Translations under genes and position numbers: made by a program
Notes under the pieces: model-generated
The model's input: only the letters and a program-made list of their open reading frames with translations
Databases searched by the model: none
What the model was told of the DNA's origin: nothing
DNA from: Rhodopirellula sp.
GTDB lineage: Bacteria; Planctomycetota; Planctomycetia; Pirellulales; Pirellulaceae
Assembly (NCBI GenBank): GCA_003513555.1
Contig: DOPG01000370.1
Span: forward strand, 1-5,613
DNA: 5,613 bases
Direction: 5' to 3'
Shown: positions 1-5,153 of the stretch, piece by piece
Numbering within the stretch: the stretch's first letter is position 1
Layout: each line of letters starts with the position of its first letter

Positions 1-972
1 GACGCCAATTGCCAAAATGGGCGATCGCCAACGCATGCCTGCAAGTACGGAGACACTGTAGAAAACAGAAAACAGAAATACAGAGACAGGAATGCACCAC
101 AGCAATCTCGCATTCCAAATATCAAGTCGCAGCCCAGCCACTAAATAAAGCCCGACAACAAGCTGTATGACGCACAAGAAGACAAAGGCACAGCCACCGA
201 TGAACTTGCTGATCAACAGCATTGACCTTGAAACTGGCTTACTAAGCAACAGATGCAACGATCCAGGTTGCAACATGTCGGGGATCATGGAAGCGGTGAC
301 AAGTATGCCGAGAAAAATCAGGATGAAGCCAAGCAACCAGTCAATGATGAGCGGCACGACGAGCTGATTAATGATCCCCACGAACCGTGTTTTGTCGACA
401 GCTAACTCGGCAGGGAAATCGAAACCAGCGTAAGTGAGACTGATGGATTTCGCTGAGCGCGTTGCAAAGACACCGGGCATAGCGGCTTCGATTCTCAAGC
501 GTGCACGGCGTCGGCGTTTCGATTCATCGAGTTTTTCATCAGCCAATTCATCTAGCTCGCGTAACTCGGCCAGCCTTAAAGTAGACGCCCAAGCCTCTTC
601 GTCATACCAGCCTTCATCATCGAGACACTGGTTCAAAGCATCTGCGTATTCAGAGGTTCGGAGCGTCGCCTCCTCACCTTCACTAACCGCGTTCAACTCC
701 TGAGCAATGTTCTCAGGCATCGCCGCAGCCAATCTTCCCACCGCGGTATCCGCCAAGTCAGGATCAGACAGGCCTTGTGCCAACATTCCCCTGAGTCGAC
801 TTCGGTGGGCCAGATCACGCGCACCGCGGAAATCAGTAGTCAGATCCTCCTGATACCCAAACGGAGCCAAGGCAGCCAAGACAAGCCAAATCGCAACAAA
901 CGCAATCCACAGAACACGCGACGCGAGTGCGGCATGAAAAGAATCTCGAATGATCGCTAGATACGGTTTCAT
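1..972 (-). CDS. ABC-2 type transporter permease, partial (C-terminus beyond window)
   Basis: This is the membrane subunit expected to form the channel or exporter with the ATPase encoded just upstream. Reading the minus strand from ATG 972-970 gives 324 uninterrupted codons to the window edge, so the C-terminus is missing. Residues 17-38 form one hydrophobic helix. A large, mostly charged domain follows (about 40-200), with acidic helical stretches and an Arg run at 153-156. A cluster of membrane helices then appears at about 202-230, 251-281 and 288-312. Between the first two of these, residues 237-256 (PGSLHLLLSKPVSRSMLLISK, beginning at P236) resemble the conserved 'lllskPvsR..l..sK' stretch of ABC-2 permeases. 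The ATG overlaps the ATPase stop as ATGA. A purine-rich ribosome binding site (GAGAGG, 988-983) lies 10 bases upstream. The substrate cannot be told from sequence. Family confidence is good; subfamily is not assigned. Confidence 0.85.
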   Translation of the reverse strand, partial: MKPYLAIIRDSFHAALASRVLWIAFVAIWLVLAALAPFGYQEDLTTDFRGARDLAHRSRLRGMLAQGLSDPDLADTAVGRLAAAMPENIAQELNAVSEGEEATLRTSEYADALNQCLDDEGWYDEEAWASTLRLAELRELDELADEKLDESKRRRRARLRIEAAMPGVFATRSAKSISLTYAGFDFPAELAVDKTRFVGIINQLVVPLIIDWLLGFILIFLGILVTASMIPDMLQPGSLHLLLSKPVSRSMLLISKFIGGCAFVFLCVIQLVVGLYLVAGLRLDIWNARLLWCIPVSVFLFSVFYSVSVLAGMRWRSPILAIGV

Positions 973-1985
973 GAGCCAGAATCCTCTCGTGTCGCTTTTC
1001 CGACTAATTTCATGAAAGTATCTTCCAAACTTGGCCGTTGGACGTCGAGCCTGGCTATCGAGACACCCCCGCCGCGCACAAGATCAACAATCTGATCGAC
1101 AGAGTGCTGCTGTTTCACCTTCCCGATCAGCCGATGCGTGCCTCGGGGCGAACCATTCGGATCGAGGCCCAAACCCAAGTCCGGATGACTTTCCGCTGCT
1201 CCCTCAATGAACTTATTCGCAGCAGCCTGGTCGTCAAAACAGACGTCCAAGAGAACGACATCGGCGTCTTGCTTGCCAGCCAAGTCAGCAATCGTGCCTG
1301 TCCCACGTATTTCGCCGTTGGCGAGAACCGCAACGCGAGAACACACCACTTCCACTTCCTGCAGAATGTGACTGTTTAGAAAGATCGTTTTCCCGGCTGC
1401 ACTCAAACGCTCAATCACCTTTCTAACTTCGCTACGACCTACTGGATCCAAGCCGTCAGTAGGCTCATCCAGGACGAGTAAATCCGGATCATGAATTAAC
1501 GCCTGTGCTAGCCCAAGACGCTGATTCATGCCCTTACTGAATCGCTTCAGAGGCTCCCGATCACGACCTTGCAAGCCTACCAATTCCAACAGTTCGTCAC
1601 TTCGCTTGTCAATTTGCTGCTTGGACATCGAACTCAAACGTCCATAAAACCTCAACGCCGAACGAGCTGTGTGGTGTCGATCAACACGCAATGTTTCGGG
1701 CAAATAACCGATCTTGCTGCGGGAATATTTAGAACCAGCTACCTTCCCGAAGACAGCAGCTCTACCCGACGTCGGCCGAACAACGCCCAACAGCACTTTG
1801 ACCAAGGTTGTTTTCCCGGCCCCGTTCGGGCCGAGCAAGCCAAAAACCTCACCCCGAGACGCCTCGAGCGAAATACCCTTTAGCGCGTGAACCCTGCGAC
1901 TCCCGCGAAGAGACCATTTGCTGTAGCATTTTGCGACGTTTTCGACATGAACAATGGGGTCATCCGTAGTAGATTTCGAATTCAC
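969..1985 (-). CDS. ABC transporter ATP-binding protein (338 aa, GTG start)
   Basis: This is the nucleotide-binding subunit that hydrolyses ATP to drive the adjacent permease at the inner membrane. Visible motifs are Walker A GPNGAGKTT (52-60), a signature FSKGM (149-153, in place of LSGGQ), Walker B LLVLDEP (169-175) followed by D-loop TDGLDP, and the switch histidine H206 in FLNSH. The Q-loop glutamine is replaced by E97 in IGYLPE. Together with the SKGM signature, this is common in ATPases that partner ABC-2 permeases. Residues 240-338 form the C-terminal extension of this group, ending with PSLEDTFMKL (318-327). I chose GTG 1985-1983 because it overlaps the upstream stop as GTGA and the protein then begins with MNSKSTTDDP just before the ABC fold. 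The frame is open to an ATG-type start at 2075, but those 30 extra residues are low-complexity and lie wholly inside the upstream gene. The downstream overlap with the permease is ATGA. Confidence 0.95.
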   Translation of the reverse strand: MNSKSTTDDPIVHVENVAKCYSKWSLRGSRRVHALKGISLEASRGEVFGLLGPNGAGKTTLVKVLLGVVRPTSGRAAVFGKVAGSKYSRSKIGYLPETLRVDRHHTARSALRFYGRLSSMSKQQIDKRSDELLELVGLQGRDREPLKRFSKGMNQRLGLAQALIHDPDLLVLDEPTDGLDPVGRSEVRKVIERLSAAGKTIFLNSHILQEVEVVCSRVAVLANGEIRGTGTIADLAGKQDADVVLLDVCFDDQAAANKFIEGAAESHPDLGLGLDPNGSPRGTHRLIGKVKQQHSVDQIVDLVRGGGVSIARLDVQRPSLEDTFMKLVGKATREDSGS

Positions 1986-2428
1986 GTCAACGTCGCGATC
2001 ATCAAATAGGTCAAGCTGATAACGGCCATCAAAACCACGCCCAAAGCAAGCCAGCGGTGGGACGGGTGGTGCCACGTCGCTTTCTGCTTCTCATCGTCAT
2101 AGATCTGGCGATAACGTGCCCGCTGGTCTTCCGACTCAAAAACAGCATCCTCAAGCAATTCATGCAGACCATATTGAAGCGAATATTCCACGACGCCAAA
2201 GACAGTATGCCGCTGATCATACAGATCGACTCCCCAGCCCTCAAAGTACCATAGTTGACTTCCAAAGGAGTGGTCACTCTCGTGCTGATCAGCCACGCAC
2301 CGCAATTGCGCGACCTCGCTTCGATCTGGGCAAAATCTGCCACGAATCATCGCGCGTTTGCAATCGAGATTTACTTGACGAATCGTTCTTTCTGAGAAGC
2401 GTCGCGTCCGGGTTTCGGCGCTCACCAT
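1982..2428 (-). CDS. Conserved-looking hypothetical protein with C-terminal membrane anchor (148 aa)
   Basis: I do not recognise a named family. The first ~120 residues are soluble and charged, with three cysteines (C23, C33, C44). An aromatic block at about 60-98 includes WYFEGWGVDLYDQ and VVEYSLQYGLHELLED, and looks like a conserved globular core. Residues about 126-147 form a single hydrophobic helix, leaving almost nothing after it. The protein is therefore probably tail-anchored in the cytoplasmic membrane with its domain in the cytoplasm. It is the first gene of the operon and ends in a GTGA overlap with the ATPase, so the three products are likely made together. It may be an accessory or regulatory subunit of the transporter (inference). 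A GTG lies one codon upstream of the chosen ATG, but the ribosome binding site spacing favours the ATG. An overlapping 69-codon frame at 2289-2498 on the same strand has no comparable features. Confidence 0.8.
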   Translation of the reverse strand: MVSAETRTRRFSERTIRQVNLDCKRAMIRGRFCPDRSEVAQLRCVADQHESDHSFGSQLWYFEGWGVDLYDQRHTVFGVVEYSLQYGLHELLEDAVFESEDQRARYRQIYDDEKQKATWHHPSHRWLALGVVLMAVISLTYLMIATLT

Positions 2429-2432
2429 CACT

Positions 2433-2437
2433 CTCCC
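2433..2437 (-). promoter_or_regulatory. Ribosome binding site of the first operon gene
   Basis: The minus strand reads GATGGGAGAGTGATG, where GGGAG is a purine-rich Shine-Dalgarno-like core four bases before ATG 2428-2426. The in-frame GTG immediately preceding that ATG would lie only one base from the core, so this site decides for the ATG. Confidence 0.5.
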
Positions 2438-2469
2438 ATCGGCACACTAGCAAAGCGTCTGTTTTGTCT

Positions 2470-2498
2470 ATTATTACGCTTGGGCGAGCCCTCGTCAC
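2470..2498 (-). promoter_or_regulatory. Candidate sigma70-type promoter for the ABC operon
   Basis: On the minus strand, GTGACG (2498-2493; four of six matches to TTGACA) is followed after exactly 17 bases by AATAAT (2475-2470; five of six matches to TATAAT). Transcription would begin near 2463, giving a leader of about 35 bases before the ATG at 2428. The spacer contains a small GC-rich inverted repeat (GGGC-GA-GCCC, 2482-2491). The match was found by eye, and planctomycete promoters are poorly characterised. Confidence 0.35.
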
Positions 2499-2577
2499 GC
2501 CCCAAGTGTCTCAATTGTGCTGAGTTACACAAAATAGCGAGACACATCGATTCTGAGTCCCCAACCAACAGCAGTCC

Positions 2578-2604
2578 GTTACATTATGTTACCGAGGTCG
2601 TTAG
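2578..2604 (+). repeat. GTTAC/GTTAC/GTTAG direct repeats, possible response-regulator operator
   Basis: GTTAC occurs at 2578-2582 and 2588-2592, 10 bases apart, and GTTAG follows at 2600-2604. A further GTTAC sits at 2524-2528. The reverse-complement form CTAAC occurs at 2702 and 2713. OmpR-family regulators typically bind direct repeats spaced about one helical turn apart, and the regulator encoded downstream belongs to that family. Autoregulation through these repeats is an inference from motif spacing only. Confidence 0.3.
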
Positions 2605-2723
2605 CCCATACTCTTTATCGAAATTTTTCCCCGCCAACTCATTTTACCCACACCTTTCGCCGAGCATTCTGCCCGATCGAATCCTGCGTTTCATTCCGCG
2701 TCTAACCCCCGGCTAACCTTACC

Positions 2724-3680
2724 ATGCTTGAACGCCGCAGCCTGAAAGCCCCGATCACGCTTGGGGTTGTCATGATCGTGCTGGTTGTTGTTTTGGCCGG
2801 CGTCTGGATTCTAGGCAATGTTCTGGGAGCAACCGGGAACCTCGAATCCTCTGTCGCTTTTTGGGTGATCCTCTCCACGGGAACCGTCCTACTCATTGGC
2901 GTTCTAGCCGGCGTGATCGCCTATCTGACGCTAACCGTGAAAGCATTCAAACTCAACCAGCGGCAGTCCAACTTCATTGACGCGGTCACCCATGAGCTCA
3001 AAAGCCCAATTGCTTCCTTGAAGCTCTATTTACAAACCATGACCCGTCACAGTGTTGATGCCCAGCAACAACAGGATTTCCACCAATTCATGCTGGAGGA
3101 CGTGGAGCGACTTGATTTACTCATCAACCACCTTCTGGATGCCGCACGAATTGACCGCGGTGGTGATGTAGGCGACGACGAATTGGTCCATCTGGATGAA
3201 CTTTTAAAACAGTGTGCATCCTCGATCTGTGTCCGCTATCGGTTGCCAGAAGAAACCGTCACTATTAAATGCGGGGAGATCCAATTAAGAAGTCGGTTGA
3301 TACAGCTAGAAATTCTGTTCCGCAATCTGATTGATAACGCCGTCAAGTACTCTGGCGCCAAGCCAAAAGTAAAAATTCAAGTACAGCTAACAGATAACCA
3401 AAATGTTGTTGTTTCAATCATCGACAATGGCCCCGGCATCCCCGCCAATCAAAGACGCAAAATTTTCGGCCGCTTCATCCGCCTTGGCAATGAACTGGAA
3501 CGCAGCACGCCGGGAACGGGACTGGGACTGTATTTAGTTCGAAATGTAGTCAAGAGCCTGGGAGGATCTATTCGCCTGCAAGACCGAGAAATGGGAACAG
3601 GAACAGAGTTTGAGGTGACGCTGGGCGGCGTCGTTCCCACAGAGGTGCCAGACCATTTAGAGATAAGTCACGCTAATTAA
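2724..3680 (+). CDS. Sensor histidine kinase with two membrane helices and minimal external loop (318 aa)
   Basis: This is a membrane-bound kinase that autophosphorylates on histidine and passes the phosphate to the regulator encoded 18 bases downstream. Hydrophobic helices at about 11-31 and 45-72 are joined by a loop of only about 13 residues, so there is no periplasmic sensor domain and no PAS or clear HAMP domain. The dimerisation and phosphotransfer helix carries FIDAVTHELKSP (84-95) with H90 as phosphoacceptor. The catalytic domain shows the N-box LFRNLIDNAVKYS (198-210, N205), G1 box DNGPGIP (234-240), F-box FGRFIRL (248-254) and G2 box GTGLGLY (264-270). It appears complete and catalytically intact. 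ATG 2724 is the first start after an in-frame TAA at 2703-2705; no clear Shine-Dalgarno precedes it. The small size and architecture match intramembrane-sensing kinases, which are often linked to ABC transporters. The signal itself is unknown. Confidence 0.95.
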   Translation: MLERRSLKAPITLGVVMIVLVVVLAGVWILGNVLGATGNLESSVAFWVILSTGTVLLIGVLAGVIAYLTLTVKAFKLNQRQSNFIDAVTHELKSPIASLKLYLQTMTRHSVDAQQQQDFHQFMLEDVERLDLLINHLLDAARIDRGGDVGDDELVHLDELLKQCASSICVRYRLPEETVTIKCGEIQLRSRLIQLEILFRNLIDNAVKYSGAKPKVKIQVQLTDNQNVVVSIIDNGPGIPANQRRKIFGRFIRLGNELERSTPGTGLGLYLVRNVVKSLGGSIRLQDREMGTGTEFEVTLGGVVPTEVPDHLEISHAN

Positions 3681-3698
3681 TTTGAGACTGAGACTGTC

Positions 3699-4559
3699 AT
3701 GCGGCAACACATCCTCGTCGTTGAAGATGAGAAACACCTGGGGGTTGGTATCAAGTACAACCTCGAAGCTGAAAATTATCGTGTCACGTTGGTCGAAGAT
3801 GGTGCCACTGCACTGCGCATGGTGAACAACAACGGTGAGTCAATCGACCTTATTGTTCTGGATCTTATGCTTCCGGGCTTGAGCGGTTACACGGTTTGCG
3901 AAACGATACGTGATGCGGGAGTCACTACCCCGGTACTGATGCTCTCAGCAAGAACGCTCGCTGAAGACAGGACGAGGGGTTTTGATGTCGGTGCAAATCA
4001 GTACATGAGTAAACCATTTGAGTTAGACGAACTTCTGAGTCGCATCAAAAATTTGCTCCAAATCGGCCGTAGCAAGACAACGCCCACAAAACCTGCCAAA
4101 ATCCCCAATGCAATTGTCGAACTTGATTTCGGCAACGTCAGAGTCAATTTCGAAACACATGAAGCAACGGTCTCTGACCAAGCTGTAAGGATGACTCCAA
4201 AGGAATTAAAACTACTTAAATACTTCGCGGAACATAAAGACCGAGTTATCAGCCGGAACGAATTGCTATCCGAAGTTTGGGATCTACCCGGCAATATCCA
4301 AACCAGAGCTGTCGACCAATTCATTGCCAGATTGCGGAAAATCATCGAGCCCGATACGACCACTCCTGTCCACCTGCTAACCATCCGAGATGCTGGATAC
4401 AGGTTCATCCAACATCCTGCCAACAGCTCTACTGAAGAGAATCTCGAAGAAAACATCAAGCAGGAACACGCTGACCACAACGAAGGGAACAATCAGCACG
4501 CCGAGGGAAGCTCCGAATGCGACCAAGAGGGCGAAGCGGATCCACTCAAAGAGCCTTGA
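3699..4559 (+). CDS. OmpR-family response regulator with acidic C-terminal extension (286 aa)
   Basis: This is a DNA-binding transcription factor activated by phosphorylation, presumably by the adjacent kinase. The receiver domain (about 3-122) has the acidic cluster E9/D10/E11, phosphoacceptor D55 in LIVLDLMLPG, switch residues S83 and Y102, and K105 in MSKPF. A polar linker (123-138) leads to a winged-helix domain (about 139-237) that includes MTPKELKLLKYF, a recognition region TRAVDQFIARLRK (202-214) and the wing VHLLTIRDAGYRF. OmpR-type proteins usually end there. This one continues for about 49 residues (238-286), rich in Glu, Asn, Gln, His and Asp and almost devoid of hydrophobic residues, so probably disordered. 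The gene starts 18 bases after the kinase stop, consistent with one operon; only weak purine runs (GAGACTGAGAC) precede the ATG. The C-terminal tail may be lineage-specific or a recent stop-codon loss. Confidence 0.95.
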   Translation: MRQHILVVEDEKHLGVGIKYNLEAENYRVTLVEDGATALRMVNNNGESIDLIVLDLMLPGLSGYTVCETIRDAGVTTPVLMLSARTLAEDRTRGFDVGANQYMSKPFELDELLSRIKNLLQIGRSKTTPTKPAKIPNAIVELDFGNVRVNFETHEATVSDQAVRMTPKELKLLKYFAEHKDRVISRNELLSEVWDLPGNIQTRAVDQFIARLRKIIEPDTTTPVHLLTIRDAGYRFIQHPANSSTEENLEENIKQEHADHNEGNNQHAEGSSECDQEGEADPLKEP

Positions 4560-4712
4560 GGCGATCACTTGGCACAGCTTTTCTCTAAGCAATCACAGCC
4601 AACGCATGACAGTTGAATCGTGGTTGTCGATCTCGGACAAGTGTGCCGTTTCGGAACCAACAAACCCGCAATCTGGGACAGGCCGCCAAGGCTACATGTT
4701 TGTCTCGCCCCC

Positions 4713-4848
4713 CCAATCCACCTGTGACACACAACTTGGCCAACTCAGTCAGGACAACGATCAGCGCATAAAAAAAGCTCCCGGAAAGTACGTTGTCCTA
4801 GGGGGGCGGAGGACGACGCGCTTAAAATCCCGGGAGCCGGTGGATTGG
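4713..4848. repeat. 10-bp perfect inverted repeat flanking the hairpin element
   Basis: CCAATCCACC at 4713-4722 and its exact reverse complement at 4839-4848 enclose 116 bases, and the right copy starts two bases after the terminator stem. No target-site duplication is visible outside the repeats, and nothing inside encodes a protein. The pair could be the closing stem of an RNA or the ends of a small non-autonomous element. A 10-bp match at this distance could also arise by chance. Confidence 0.4.
4770..4837 (-). terminator. Candidate intrinsic terminator on the minus strand
   Basis: Read on the minus strand, an 8-bp GC-rich stem (GCTCCCGG / CCGGGAGC) is followed directly by seven T residues (4776-4770). 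The 45-base loop is larger than usual but is itself filled by a second hairpin of 9 bp with one G-U pair, extendable to 12 bp with one mismatch. On the plus strand there is no T-run after the stem, so it would not terminate the regulator operon in the standard way. No minus-strand coding gene precedes it within the window. Confidence 0.5.
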
Positions 4849-5009
4849 AGTTCGACATAGAATCCGGCATCCTTGCCATCACTCATCGAACGCTTTTCAA
4901 GTTCAACACAACTGCTACCTGCCCACATCCGTGTGAACAAAGAACAGTCTGTCCGCAACAACGAATAAAATCATTGCCAATGCAGGACCGTCTTGAAGGA
5001 GAAAACCAA

Positions 5010-5153
5010 ATGCCAAGTGTTTGTTACCAACCACTCAACATGTTGGGGAGGATAGGATGTTGCATTTCCGAAGGTCAAGATGGATTCACAGCTGAAATCA
5101 AGTTTTTTCACGACTGTAAGTTTCACAGCAAAACGCAAGCTTCCCGCACTTGA
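5010..5153 (+). CDS. Possible small protein, 47 aa, cysteine-containing
   Basis: An ATG at 5010 is preceded by a canonical AAGGAG (4996-5001) with eight bases of spacing, the best ribosome binding site in the right part of the window. The frame runs 47 codons to TGA and encodes a soluble, slightly basic peptide with four cysteines (residues 5, 17, 18 and 36) and no membrane helix or known motif. The frame also continues upstream to 4845, but nothing supports that extension. It stands alone with no neighbouring gene in the same direction. I do not recognise it, and the evidence is the start signal only. Confidence 0.2.
   Translation: MPSVCYQPLNMLGRIGCCISEGQDGFTAEIKFFHDCKFHSKTQASRT

Larger units (their letters stand above)
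2429..2723. other. Divergent intergenic region between ABC operon and two-component operon
   Basis: About 295 bases separate the start of the minus-strand ABC operon from the plus-strand kinase gene. The left half holds the candidate minus-strand promoter. The right half is relatively AT-rich and should hold the kinase promoter, but I see no convincing -35/-10 pair for the plus strand. Repeated GTTAC/GTTAG pentamers, and CTAACC repeated with an 11-base period (2702-2707, 2713-2718), lie close to the kinase start. No coding frame here has supporting features. Confidence 0.7.
4706..4848. ncRNA. Candidate structured RNA element with nested and alternative stems
   Basis: Several perfect or near-perfect inverted repeats fall within 143 bases. 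An outer 10-bp pair is CCAATCCACC (4713-4722) with GGTGGATTGG (4839-4848). Inside and abutting it, GCTCCCGG (4777-4784) pairs with CCGGGAGC (4830-4837). Within that, CGTTGTCCT (4791-4799) pairs with AGGACGACG (4810-4818, one G-U), leaving a G-rich loop. The same CGTTGTCCT can instead pair perfectly with AGGACAACG (4751-4759), so two inner folds are mutually exclusive. The loop GGGGGGCG (4801-4808) is complementary to CGCCCCCC (4706-4713), allowing a pseudoknot. The transcribed strand is not certain: the terminator-like tail favours minus, while the alternative-pairing order works better on plus. I cannot match this to a known RNA family, and chance or a DNA-level palindrome remains possible. 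Confidence 0.35.

Noticed and set aside
434..703. Plus-strand serine-rich 89-codon frame
   Set aside because: It is antisense to the permease charged domain; the serine richness mirrors Glu/Asp/Leu codons on the true strand.
1038..1883. Plus-strand frames of about 100 codons inside the ATPase gene
   Set aside because: They are antisense shadows of a gene with all ABC ATPase motifs.
4570..4584. Sigma54-like sequence TGGCAC followed by five bases and TTCT
   Set aside because: The -24 element matches but the essential GC of the -12 element is absent, and no gene follows at a suitable distance.
4377..4592. Minus-strand 71-codon frame with a strongly hydrophobic predicted protein opposite the regulator tail
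   Set aside because: It begins with TTG, lacks a ribosome binding site, and lies codon-for-codon antisense to the acidic tail of a certain gene, which by itself produces Phe, Val and Leu codons.
4390..4860. Plus-strand 156-codon frame overlapping the regulator 3' end
   Set aside because: Its first third is out of frame inside a definite gene, and the rest crosses the inverted-repeat element with no recognisable protein character.
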